Source: Candidatus Nitrosocosmicus oleophilus
Lineage (GTDB): Archaea > Thermoproteota > Nitrososphaeria > Nitrososphaerales > Nitrososphaeraceae
NCBI RefSeq assembly: GCF_000802205.1
Contig: NZ_CP012850.1
Location: 3,312,587 to 3,376,586, forward strand
Length of the DNA stretch: 64,000 nt
Reading direction: 5' to 3'
In this document: positions 28,695 to 37,350 of the stretch, piece after piece
How positions within the stretch are numbered: position 1 is the first letter of the stretch
How the letters are laid out: each line of letters starts with the position of its first letter
Program-made: the position numbers and the translations under genes
The notes under the pieces: model-generated
The model's input: only the letters and a program-made list of their open reading frames with translations
Told to the model about the DNA's origin: nothing
Databases searched by the model: none

Positions 28695-29654
28695 TCAAAT
28701 ATATAGGAAAATCATACCCATTAGCCCACTTGCCATAGACAGAATTATCAAATCAGGAATTCTAAACAATCTCCATTTAGCAACTTTAGTTTCGATATAC
28801 GCAATCAAAATACCCAAAGATATCAACTTTAAAAAAAATACCATAAATCCTACAATTATCTCATAGAGTGAGAAAGACGTTGATAGACCCCAGGGAACGA
28901 AAAAATTAATTAATAATGACAATAGTAGAATTTGCTTTATAGATTGGGATAATTCAATAAGAGCAAGTCTTTTTCCTGAAAACTCCAAGACCATAGCTTC
29001 ATGAACCATGGTAAGTTCTAAATGGGTGGTAGGATTATCAAAGGGTAATTTTCCAGTTTCTGCCATAACGATAATAAAAAAACCAAATAGTGAAAACAAC
29101 AGGCTTGCCGATATCATTATGGAAGATGTTGCCGCATGATATACAATTGTGTCAATATTTGTTGAACCATAGATTACAGCTAAGGTAAATAAGGCCAAAA
29201 ATAGTGCAGGTTCTATTAAGGATGAAATCATCATCTCCCTGCTAACACCTATACCACCAAAACTACTAGAAACATCAAGTCCTGCCAGCATTAAGAAAAA
29301 CCTAGAAAGGCCAAAAAGCCCGATTACTAATATGATATCACCTCCAATTCCAAATTGAGGGTAGGCAACAAAAATTGGAACGAAGAAAGCAATAACTAAT
29401 GTAGATGAGAAAATAATCCAAGGCGAGAATCTAAATATCCAAGAAGAATCTTCTGAAATTACTTCATCTTTTCTTATCAATTTCAGTAAATTAAAATATG
29501 GCTGAAAAATGCTAGGGCCTGTTCTTTTTTGAGTTATTGCCTTTATCTTTCGCATTATTCCGGTTAATAATGGAGCAAGAATTATTATGATAAGAAATTG
29601 GATAATCCCGATAAGAATACCAGATGCAGATGCAGAAGTTTCAACAGGCATCAT
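28695..29654 (-). CDS. Ehr-type complex membrane subunit (HyfC/NuoH-like)
   Basis: The 319-residue protein has about eight membrane helices and the NuoH hallmarks: ITQKRTGPSIFQPYFNLLKL near residue 40, GIGVSREMMISSLIEPALF in the middle, and ETGKLPFDNPTTHLELTMVHE, which lines the quinone/proton pathway in complex I. It anchors the electron-transfer arm to the antiporter-like subunits. Its ATG overlaps the HyfB-like stop by four bases. Confidence 0.9.
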   Translation of the reverse strand: MMPVETSASASGILIGIIQFLIIIILAPLLTGIMRKIKAITQKRTGPSIFQPYFNLLKLIRKDEVISEDSSWIFRFSPWIIFSSTLVIAFFVPIFVAYPQFGIGGDIILVIGLFGLSRFFLMLAGLDVSSSFGGIGVSREMMISSLIEPALFLALFTLAVIYGSTNIDTIVYHAATSSIMISASLLFSLFGFFIIVMAETGKLPFDNPTTHLELTMVHEAMVLEFSGKRLALIELSQSIKQILLLSLLINFFVPWGLSTSFSLYEIIVGFMVFFLKLISLGILIAYIETKVAKWRLFRIPDLIILSMASGLMGMIFLYI

Positions 29655-31726
29655 GGAGATAACCTCACATACAGCAGTAGCAATATGACGATTACAAAGA
29701 CGTTGAGTAAATACAAATTAACCTTTCCGGTCTTGAATTTTTTTATTCCCTCATATGCTTTAATTACGTTCCTAATAATTGGTTCATATATGAAATCCTC
29801 GATGATATTTTTGTTAGAAATCTGAATTTTAACTGATTTTTTAATGTAGGGATTAGAAGAATGGTATGGAATACTCTGAATGATCAAAGTAGGTCTATAG
29901 AAATTTCTAAATACATGTAGTATAGGTTGAGATAGAGAGGAAGCAGTATATTGCATTCTTTCATTCAGACTGTCCACTCCACAACTCCAAGTTTCAGAAA
30001 TTCTTTGTTTTGTTCTGCCACCGACTCCATAAAGAAATCCGATTGTCGCAACCAGAATTGATACAAATATCACTAGGATAACTGGCAGAGAAAGTTCAGA
30101 AACATTATTATTATTTCCAGGGTCTGACGAAATCGAACCAAATGAAAATAAAGTTTGATTCAAAGGCACCTGAAAATTAAATGCAAGATTTATCATACTT
30201 ATTCCAATCGATGGAATCAATCCTAGAATAACACATACAACTGCGACAATCCCCATTCCAACTAGCATGGTGTGAGGAACTTCTTTGATTTTGTAAATTA
30301 TTTCGGTGCGAGGTTTTGAGAGAAAAGAAATCCCAAAAATTTTTACAAAAGTAGCCAAGACAATTCCCAAAGTTAGTGCAAATGCCGCACTTGCAAAACC
30401 AAAAGAAATTGCGATAATAACATCAGGGATATGGTATGTAGATATAAAAGAGAGCATCACAAGATATTCGCTTACAAATCCGTTGAAAAAAGGCAAACCA
30501 GAAATTGAAAGTACTCCCACCAAAAAGAGAAGGGAAGTCCAGGGCATTCTTTTAACTAATCCCCCCAATTTTTCCATATTTGCCGTATGAGTTCTAAAAA
30601 TTATGGCACCAACCCCCATAAACAAAAGACTTTTAAAAATAGCATGATTTAATAGATGAAGCATGGCAGCTAGCATCGCAAATGCAGACAGATAGATTAA
30701 ATTAAAAGATAGAAAAACAAGAGACAACCCAATTCCGATAAAAATTATCCCTATGTTTTCTATACTACTATATGCTAAAGCACGTTTGATATCTTTTTCA
30801 ACTACGCTATATAGCACACCTACTACTGATGTTATCGCTCCAATAGTCACAAACAATAATCCCCACCAAACAAATTCAGAGTTATCCGTTACACCTGATC
30901 CCACACCGCTAAAATCATAAATGATTCTTATCAGACCATAAACAGCGGTTTTGATCATGATAGCCGACATTAATGCAGACACGTTACTCGGAGCGGATGG
31001 ATGTGCGTAAGGAAGCCAAATGTGCAGAGGTACGATACCTGCCTTTGTACCAAAACCAACAAAGGCCAGGATGAAAACAATATTTTTCATCGATGCAGAA
31101 AAAGAATCCGAGGATAATCTAAAGGATTCAAAGCTAAGACTTCCGGTTTGAGACGAAAGTAACAGAAGTGAAGCTAATATTAGAGCAGTACCTAGGTTAG
31201 TCATAACCAAATAGATTATTCCAGATTTCAAGTTAGACTCATTTTCATGATTATATATTACGAGAAAGAACGATGTTATGGACATTAATTCCCAAAAGAC
31301 AATAAATGAGAAAACATCATTGGATGAGACCAAAAGTATCATGGAAAGAATAAATGTATTGAAAAAAAAACCAAATATAGTTACATGCTTATTTTCAATA
31401 TACTCTTTAATGTAACTCAATGAGTAAATTGATACTGAAAATGAAACTAAACCGATGAGAAGAAGAAAGAACGCAGCTATGCCATCAATAAGAAATTCAT
31501 GAACCGAAAAGACGTTATTTGAAGGTATTTCAAAATGAAGTGAACTTCCACCAAATATTACACTTAACGAGAGTGCGATTAAGAAGATCGACCCAATAAT
31601 AGTGGGAATGAAAAAGGGCTTTCCACTTCCATATTTTCTAAACAATAACGAGAATATTGCTCCAAAGATATAGGATATGATCATCATCCAAAATAATGAT
31701 ATCGAGTTTTCAAACACTGAAATCAT
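29651..31726 (-). CDS. Ehr-type complex antiporter-like subunit (HyfB-like), first gene of the operon
   Basis: A 691-residue membrane protein with about 15 helices and the Nuo L/M/N core GFGTKAGIVPLHIWLPYAHP followed by SAPSNVSALMSA. The C-terminal part has the hydrophilic HyfB/HycC stretch RISETWSCGVDSLNERMQYT and a last membrane helix. It is expected to pump H+ or Na+. It is the first gene of the operon, and a truncated copy of its 5' end lies at 33635-34012. A regulator is encoded divergently 300 bases away. Confidence 0.9.
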   Translation of the reverse strand: MISVFENSISLFWMMIISYIFGAIFSLLFRKYGSGKPFFIPTIIGSIFLIALSLSVIFGGSSLHFEIPSNNVFSVHEFLIDGIAAFFLLLIGLVSFSVSIYSLSYIKEYIENKHVTIFGFFFNTFILSMILLVSSNDVFSFIVFWELMSITSFFLVIYNHENESNLKSGIIYLVMTNLGTALILASLLLLSSQTGSLSFESFRLSSDSFSASMKNIVFILAFVGFGTKAGIVPLHIWLPYAHPSAPSNVSALMSAIMIKTAVYGLIRIIYDFSGVGSGVTDNSEFVWWGLLFVTIGAITSVVGVLYSVVEKDIKRALAYSSIENIGIIFIGIGLSLVFLSFNLIYLSAFAMLAAMLHLLNHAIFKSLLFMGVGAIIFRTHTANMEKLGGLVKRMPWTSLLFLVGVLSISGLPFFNGFVSEYLVMLSFISTYHIPDVIIAISFGFASAAFALTLGIVLATFVKIFGISFLSKPRTEIIYKIKEVPHTMLVGMGIVAVVCVILGLIPSIGISMINLAFNFQVPLNQTLFSFGSISSDPGNNNNVSELSLPVILVIFVSILVATIGFLYGVGGRTKQRISETWSCGVDSLNERMQYTASSLSQPILHVFRNFYRPTLIIQSIPYHSSNPYIKKSVKIQISNKNIIEDFIYEPIIRNVIKAYEGIKKFKTGKVNLYLLNVFVIVILLLLYVRLSP

Positions 31727-32024
31727 AAAAATTATTTAAACCCTTTGAAAATTTTATCATGATAGGAATCTCGGTATTTGTACAAGTTGATTAATATTTA
31801 TTTGTTATGTATTTCTGAGAATTTGAATTTGTGAGTTTTTCATAAATTAAATAAACTCAATAATTGAATAACCAAAATTTTAGGGCAATATCTATAACAA
31901 TCCAATACGAATATTTCAAATCAACTAATAATAATTGTAATTTCGTGAATTATCATTTATTCAAAATATTGACTTTATGAATTTAACAAAATTTAAGAAT
32001 TAAGAAGACTAAATATTAAAGTAG
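31727..32024. promoter_or_regulatory. Divergent promoter region between the Ehr operon and its likely regulator
   Basis: About 300 AT-rich bases between the HyfB-like start and the winged-helix gene. Positions 31790-31848 recur at 34046-34104 with about three mismatches, upstream of the decayed HyfB copy, so this block may be a regulatory element. TTTAAATAA at about 31733-31741 is TATA-like. Confidence 0.5.
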
Positions 32025-32639
32025 TTGAAGCAAAAAAGTAAAAAATTAAATACATATTTGACCCATTTTCCGGTCAAATCATATATTGAAGCTGACATTC
32101 TATCCAAAGAATCCACCTGGCGTATAATGGACCGGATAAGACAAGCAGGTGCGATGGGGATAACAGCCGAAGAGATAACACAGCAAGAACAAATCCCCGT
32201 AAGTATAGTATACACAACTTTGAAAGAATTATACAGATTGGAATATGTGTTCCTGTATCCGAGGCAAAAAAAGGAAAAAGGTGAAAGGAAGAAGAGATTT
32301 GTTTGTGAGAGAGGTTCGTGGGGTAAATATGGTATTGATAAGGAATTTGACGCAATAATAAAAGTCAATGGAATAACGGAAGGAATAATGAAGGATCTGC
32401 GCCAGCCTATAATGAGAATATTTGACGAAATTTATGAAAAATTTTCTTCAAAAAAAGAGCTTCATCAATTCTTACCGACAAAGGATACTAACATTTGTCC
32501 AAATTGTCAGAGGAGTCATGAATCAATGGAGTTTTTTTATGCAATATTATTGAGAAGTATTGATCTCATGATAACAGAGTCAAAAGAGTTTAAGGGCTTC
32601 TTAATTGAGAAGGGATATGCTTACGAAGAACAGAATTAG
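32025..32639 (+). CDS. Winged-helix transcriptional regulator, divergent from the Ehr operon
   Basis: The 204-residue protein has an N-terminal winged helix (about residues 25-95): STWRIMDRIRQAGAMGITAE, EITQQEQIPVSIVYTTLKEL, then a basic wing RQKKEKGERKKRF. The C-terminal part is helical with a CPNCQRSH motif that could bind metal or sense redox state. The position, divergent from the complex operon with a shared upstream region, makes it the likely regulator (inference). TTG start at 32025. The divergent pair is the only regulator near the operon. Confidence 0.75.
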   Translation: MKQKSKKLNTYLTHFPVKSYIEADILSKESTWRIMDRIRQAGAMGITAEEITQQEQIPVSIVYTTLKELYRLEYVFLYPRQKKEKGERKKRFVCERGSWGKYGIDKEFDAIIKVNGITEGIMKDLRQPIMRIFDEIYEKFSSKKELHQFLPTKDTNICPNCQRSHESMEFFYAILLRSIDLMITESKEFKGFLIEKGYAYEEQN

Positions 32640-32734
32640 AGATTTGTCAGACTCTATTTCTGCATCTCCTATTAATGCAATACACAATATAGAGGTTTCC
32701 ACAATTTGAAGTAAAATCAAGTAAGGAAAATGTT

Positions 32735-32986
32735 TTGGATGGATTTGACAGACGGTATTCTGAAAAAGTCAAAATTTTTGATCTTTCTCAAGCAATTGTT
32801 GTTTCAATCTTACAGAATTTAACGGCCAATACCGTAATCAACTCTCCACCGGTTGGAAGTGGAGAAGATAGCAAATTTTACGCTAAAAAATGGTTGAGAT
32901 CTAAAGTTCGTCGAATAGATACTATTTCCGTTTTTATTGCCTTTCAATTCAAATCACAAAATCGCTTTATTTGCTACGAACTTTGA
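32735..32986 (+). CDS. Hypothetical 83-residue protein
   Basis: TTG 32735 opens a frame with a protein-like segment NLTANTVINSPPVGSGEDSK, then a basic run KKWLRSKVRR. It has no membrane segment or cysteine cluster and ends ICYEL. An overlapping frame from ATG 32730 is less protein-like. It may be a remnant; no family is recognised. Confidence 0.35.
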   Translation: MDGFDRRYSEKVKIFDLSQAIVVSILQNLTANTVINSPPVGSGEDSKFYAKKWLRSKVRRIDTISVFIAFQFKSQNRFICYEL

Positions 32987-32999
32987 AAAAAGTCAACAA

Positions 33000-33416
33000 A
33001 ATCATCTAAATATCCTTAAAAAATATTTTCTATATCTATCGTCCCTAAAACATTTTGCGTGATCTAATCTAGAATTATTAGAGCACATAAGTTATGGAGG
33101 CAAAATGAAGTTAGTAGAGTGACAAGGCAAAGCGAAAACGAGTTAGTATTATGACACTTTTAATATCCTTTTTCTACTTTTAAATACGGAGCTTCATTTA
33201 TCAGGATACAGGAATATATGTCATTAAGAAACTTGCCCAATATGGATGCAACCAGTCAATGTAGGATTTTCTTAATCAAGCAATAGAGGGAAGGTCATAG
33301 GTGATTTGGACAATTGCATTAAAATAGGACCATCAAAGAGGGAAATTGCCTAGCATGTAATAGCATTTCCTGCTTTAGGAGTGATAGACCACTATGTTAA
33401 TGGAGCTAAAAATTGC
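33000..33416. other. Intergenic, no gene seen
   Basis: About 420 bases without a supported gene. Confidence 0.3.
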
Positions 33417-33539
33417 TTAATTCGCCGCTGCTTGAGTAAAGGTAAATTTCTCATCATTGATAATTTTGAGATTATTTTGAATTAATTTAGGTTTTAGGGA
33501 ATACTTATCTTTTGCAAATTTCCTTGCTTTTTCAATCAT
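33417..33539 (-). CDS. Possible 40-residue helical protein
   Basis: ATG 33539 encodes MIEKARKFAKDKYSLKPKLI and ends FTFTQAAAN at TAA 33417-33419. The sequence is basic and helical. CTTATATTA lies only about five bases before the ATG, too close for a leaderless TATA box. It could be a gene fragment. Confidence 0.3.
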   Translation of the reverse strand: MIEKARKFAKDKYSLKPKLIQNNLKIINDEKFTFTQAAAN

Positions 33540-33634
33540 ACTAATATAAGTTACTATTTACTGAGCCGCTAGGAATAATATAAAGAATATCGTAAAATTG
33601 ATGGCTAAAAGAAAAGACAGGTACCCTGATAAAT

Positions 33635-34012
33635 TCATAATTCCTCATTCGTATCCCTAGTTATTCTTATTTTCAGGTCAGATATTGGTAGTGATACTAT
33701 ACCTATAAGCAGAACAAAAAATGCAGGGACATCATTTATCAAGAATTCATTTATTGAAAAATAAGTTGGCGGTGCATTTTCAAAATGAAGTGAACTTCCA
33801 CCAAATATTACATTTAACGAAAGTGTCATTGTGAAATTAAATGCAGTAATAATAGGAACAAAAAAAGGTTTTCTATGGTCATACTTTCTCATTAACGGGG
33901 GGATTAAGGCACCAAAAACATGACATCCAACGACTAATTTGATGAATTGAAAATTAGTGACAATTGATAAAATCATGATATTGTTCATATCCTCTAGAAT
34001 TTCTTGTACCAA
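33635..34012 (-). pseudogene. Decayed 5' copy of the HyfB-like gene
   Basis: The 125-residue frame aligns with residues 1-105 of the HyfB-like protein: KPFFVPIITAFN against KPFFIPTIIGSI, NVIFGGSSLHFE against SVIFGGSSLHFE, and INEFLINDVPAFFVLLIGIV against VHEFLIDGIAAFFLLLIGLV. It stops after about 105 aligned residues and the remaining 580 are missing. Some DNA blocks (about 45 bases around GTGAACTTCCACCAAATATT) are nearly identical while others diverged. It cannot make a working antiporter subunit. Confidence 0.85.
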
Positions 34013-34045
34013 AAATGATAACTTGCGTAAACATGGTGTAAATAA

Positions 34046-34104
34046 ATTAATATTTATTTGTTATGTATTTCTGAGAATTTGAAATTGTGAGTATTTCATA
34101 AATG
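34046..34104. repeat. Second copy of the Ehr upstream block
   Basis: The 59 bases match 31790-31848 with about three mismatches (shared core TTATTTGTTATGTATTTCTG). It lies about the same distance upstream of the decayed HyfB copy as the original does from the functional gene. Confidence 0.85.
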
Positions 34105-34355
34105 TCTTGAAGTCGATCATCCCAGAGTATTAGGCTTAAATGTTTTATTACAGCCTTTATACCGTAAATTAAATTAGCTCATCTACTGGAGCCTCTTTTA
34201 TTTAATTAATTAAAAAAAGATTACTCCATGATTTCTAATCCAAACCAGTCAGCTAAAATTGCCATCACATTGGAAACATCCACCAACTTAAAATCAGCTA
34301 AATATTTCTGATTCATAACCCTATTATTGCATATAGAGAATATATTTTAGAATAT

Positions 34356-34621
34356 CTATTTTATCATGGCCACAGATTCAGTCATTTTTTGATACAACGT
34401 GAGGAAATGTTTTCCTTTGTCCGTTAATTTGTAAACTTGACCATTGGCATCGAATATGATTAAATTCTTATTCTGAAGGCATTCCAAATATTTTTTCATT
34501 TGAAGAAAAGAGAGATATACCTAGTACATAATTTTTGATTGGATGGCACCATTTTCCCCTATAGTTTCAACAATCTTTGCATTAATATCTAAGCGGCTTC
34601 TATTTTTCTCTTATGAAACAT
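34356..34621 (-). pseudogene. Broken winged-helix regulator
   Basis: On the minus strand one phase reads RSRLDINAKIVETIGENGAI, then QSKIMY, a TAG (34521-34523), and VYLSFLQMKKYLECLQNKNL followed by YKLTDKGKHFLTLYQKM. This is the pattern of thaumarchaeal/Sso10a-like winged-helix proteins. The ATG at 34621 (MFHKRK) is in another phase, joined only by an indel in the five-A run. One nonsense codon plus one frameshift are needed to restore it. Confidence 0.7.
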
Positions 34622-34919
34622 TAAATCAAACTAAAATAAAAGTAACTTAAAATTATCATTACTATACATCGTAAGGTAGTTTTTTTAATTTTATTATAAC
34701 GTAATCATAATATTTATAGTAGATATCTTGAAGAACAGGCAAATCAATAGTTCTTATGGAAGGTTCGATGATAAGAAACCGATGATGATCGAAACTGTTG
34801 AAGAAATGGAAAAGATAGAGCATTATTATGATATCTAAAGCAAAAAATGGACATATTGTGTACAATTTGAAAGCAACATTATTATATCTATTACCATTAT
34901 AGAACATGGATTAATTTAC

Positions 34920-35600
34920 TTGGTTTTTCCTATCTTGAGTATATATTATAACAATGATAGTCTATCCAATCATAGGGAGATAGAGAAAAGAGTAAATAAA
35001 CGCAAATTTCCACTTGGGAAGAATGACGAAAACCTTCTACTCAATCCTCCTGCTAATTCACATATACTATTGATTTATGAAGATCAGTTGGATTTAGATA
35101 ATGCAATAGCAACTTATTTTAACGAAGGTCTTAAGCACAACCAGCTATGTGTCCATTCATCTGTCAGTCTAGGCAATAAAGACTACTTAGAAAACTTTTC
35201 TTTACAGATTACCAACTATCGTGAAAACCTGGAAAAGGGAAATTTGAAGATTGTAGATTTGGTCCCTCACTATGTTAATGCGATGGTCAACAATTTAAAA
35301 CCATTTGATGATCTAAGAGAAGAGATAGTTAGTATTGCTTCTCGAGACAAAAATCAATTCGATAATAAGTACATACGGTTAACCGGTGATTGCGCCGCTT
35401 TATTACTTAAGAATAAACATTTTGAAAATTGTGTCTCAGTTGAAGAATGGCGTTACCAAAATCCATTGAAAGGTTCCTATTTGTGTCCCTACCCCAGATC
35501 ATTATTTGAAAAGTTTCCATTTAATGCTTATGTGTCTCGCTTGGTCAAATACCATGATACCATCATTGACAGCAATGGAAAATTAATTCTCCGCAAATGA
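34920..35600 (+). CDS. MEDS-domain sensory protein
   Basis: The 226-residue protein has the MEDS/DcmR-type sensory domain: HILLIYEDQLDLDNAIATYF near residue 50, NEGLKHNQLCVHSSVSL, then IRLTGDCAALL and EEWRYQNPLKGSYLCPYPRS. Such domains are thought to bind small organic ligands and are common as stand-alone proteins in Nitrososphaerales. The N terminus is uncertain: TTG 34920 is the longest start, but the TATA-like ATATATTATA lies inside it. A decayed copy is at 19757-19981. Confidence 0.75.
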   Translation: MVFPILSIYYNNDSLSNHREIEKRVNKRKFPLGKNDENLLLNPPANSHILLIYEDQLDLDNAIATYFNEGLKHNQLCVHSSVSLGNKDYLENFSLQITNYRENLEKGNLKIVDLVPHYVNAMVNNLKPFDDLREEIVSIASRDKNQFDNKYIRLTGDCAALLLKNKHFENCVSVEEWRYQNPLKGSYLCPYPRSLFEKFPFNAYVSRLVKYHDTIIDSNGKLILRK

Positions 35601-35813
35601 ACAAGTCAAGCAAACAAACAAAATACTTCATGATTTATTCAAGGTAGTCAAGTTGATTATCTGAATTTAGGAATTAAATGTTCTTTTACTCACTATTTAC
35701 TACATCATAAAGTCACTTCAGTTCATAACAGTATTTTTCAACCAGGATTTATTTGACAAAAGATTTGACGGTTCTAATTTGAATGCAATCCCCTCTAGCA
35801 TGCCCTCTTGATT

Positions 35814-35981
35814 TCATTTTATTTGAAATAGGTATTTGTCACCATCCGTTATTACCATTTCATTAATGCTACCCAGCCTGTTTGTGTATTCTAAATGATC
35901 TGAGTTATATTCGTTTTTGCTTTTATTATTTGAAAAACTCAAGACATTTATCAGGTTCTCATCAGGTTTATCCACCAACAT
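35814..35981 (-). pseudogene. Fragment of a sugar-dehydrogenase-like beta-propeller protein
   Basis: ATG 35981 opens a 55-codon frame: MLVDKPDENLINVLSFSNN, then LEYTNRLGSINEMVITDGDKYLF. RLGSINEMVITDGDKYLF resembles the blade motif of glucose/sorbosone dehydrogenase-type propellers. Only a fragment remains. The assignment is weak. Confidence 0.3.
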
Positions 35982-36152
35982 CTAGACACCTTTATCTTTA
36001 CTTGATAGTAATGAAAAATAAAAAAGTAGCTTACCCTATGTAATATCATGTAACATTTTTGTCATTGAAAATATGAAGAATTCTTTTCTTGCTATGTTTA
36101 ATAAATAATAAAGTTGTTTCTTGGATTGAAAAGCATAGCTCTTTCTGCATCT

Positions 36153-36334
36153 CATCCATCACCTACTTTGATATTCTCAACTACAGTATTAGTAGAGATA
36201 TCAATCAGAGAAACATCGTGAGTATTTGAATTTGAGACATGCATTTCATTATTACATGGATTAAACTCTATGCCGGTTAGGTTAACTCCAACTGGGAAGT
36301 TGACAGAGCCAAATTTTTTGTTATTTATAGGATC
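36153..36334 (-). pseudogene. YVTN beta-propeller remnant
   Basis: The minus-strand phase reads FGSVNFPVGVNLTGIEFNPC, then NNEMHVSNSNTHDVSLIDIS and TNTVVENIKVGD before TGA at 36153. This is one to two blades of a YVTN-type surface propeller (consensus blade NP..N..YV.N..S..VSVID). No start codon or other blades remain. Similar remnant at 63200-63390. Confidence 0.6.
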
Positions 36335-36529
36335 GGATTAATTACGAGCATTACTAATTCAGAAAGACCTAAATCGATGAAATCCATTCAACTTCTTTTT
36401 AAGGTACTTGTACGACCAACTAAATTGTTGATTCAGTCGGGACCGTGCTCTCTTACTGAGCGTGTAAACCTTGAATTTAGCCAGCTATGGCTGACCTCCG
36501 CAGAATAAAAGATTTTCATGCAGACAAGA

Positions 36530-37196
36530 GGCTCTGTTCACTTAACCGAATATAATTCACTGTTATGATAGTCCACAAATAGATTCAGCCAATTCCTTAC
36601 ATGTTTTAGGTTACAGTTCTTTTTTCTACATGGAAAGTAGTCATCAAAACATTCGGTCCTATCCTTAATGTACTGCATAGTTCTTTCGATAAGGCTTTTC
36701 TCATACGGAGAATGAATATGGTGTTTCAGTTTTAGGAATCTGCATGCCATTGGGTACCAGGTTCCACCGTCAGTCGATACAGGATGTTTTCCATGAATCT
36801 TGACTACGCCTGAGAGAAACCTTTCTGCTATCAGCATGTTTCTTTCCTTTGAGATAGTTAGTGCGAGAATTTCCTTGTTTTTTGGTTCTATAGTAATCCA
36901 TAGCCAAATGTATTCTGATCCCACCTTGATTATTGTCTCATCAACAATGAATTCCAGGATATTCCTTTTCCTTGAGGATATTTTCTTTGGATGGTACTTT
37001 TGAACCCAGTTCCAGATGGAGACATGGTTTCGTCTGATAAAACATGATAGCCTTTCTGAAACTCGCCTTAATGACAAACCTGAAAAATACAAATACAAAC
37101 CATAGAATATATATTTTGAAGGTGTTCTGTTTCTAGTACTCACAAAAGAGATAGAACATCTTCAAGCTATAGATTTATCGTTAAATGAACAGAGCC
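36530..37196 (-). mobile_element. IS6-like insertion sequence, copy 2
   Basis: Identical element in inverted orientation: GGCTCTGTTCA at 36530-36540, TGAACAGAGCC at 37186-37196, 667 bp, with its own 8-bp target duplication AGACAAGA (36522-36529 and 37197-37204). The right end is 85 bases upstream of the repeats that precede the 577-residue protein gene. Confidence 0.95.
36538..37143 (-). CDS. IS6-family DDE transposase, copy 2
   Basis: The translation is identical over all 201 residues to the copy at 15768-16373, with the same D68, D125 and E153. Identity of the two copies and intact ends suggest both are active or very recently moved. Two inverted copies 20.8 kb apart could invert the DNA between them. 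Confidence 0.9.
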   Translation of the reverse strand: MSTRNRTPSKYIFYGLYLYFSGLSLRRVSERLSCFIRRNHVSIWNWVQKYHPKKISSRKRNILEFIVDETIIKVGSEYIWLWITIEPKNKEILALTISKERNMLIAERFLSGVVKIHGKHPVSTDGGTWYPMACRFLKLKHHIHSPYEKSLIERTMQYIKDRTECFDDYFPCRKKNCNLKHVRNWLNLFVDYHNSELYSVK

Positions 37197-37281
37197 AGAC
37201 AAGATCAAGGAAAGATAATAAATTAGATATAATTGTGATATTATAACAAGCACGATTCTTAATACAAATTTAACAAAAATT

Positions 37282-37318
37282 TGACGGAAATGACGGAGCA
37301 AATGACGGAAATGACGAA
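37282..37318 (+). promoter_or_regulatory. Four TGACGGA repeats, likely operator
   Basis: TGACGGA occurs at 37282, 37291 and 37303, with TGACGAA at 37312 (spacing 9, 12 and 9 bases). The block ends one base before the TATA-like CTTATAAG. The arrangement suggests a dimer-of-dimers binding site, perhaps for the helix-turn-helix protein encoded just downstream. Confidence 0.7.
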
Positions 37319-37319
37319 A

Positions 37320-37327
37320 CTTATAAG
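37320..37327 (+). promoter_or_regulatory. TATA box of the 577-residue protein gene
   Basis: CTTATAAG lies 24-31 bases before ATG 37351, the expected spacing for a leaderless archaeal promoter. Confidence 0.7.
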
Positions 37328-37350
37328 AATTAAATTCAGTCATCAATTGC

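Noticed and set aside
34662-34907. Protein gene on the minus strand
   Set aside because: Hydrophobic, Tyr/Phe-rich translation of AT-rich promoter DNA without family features.
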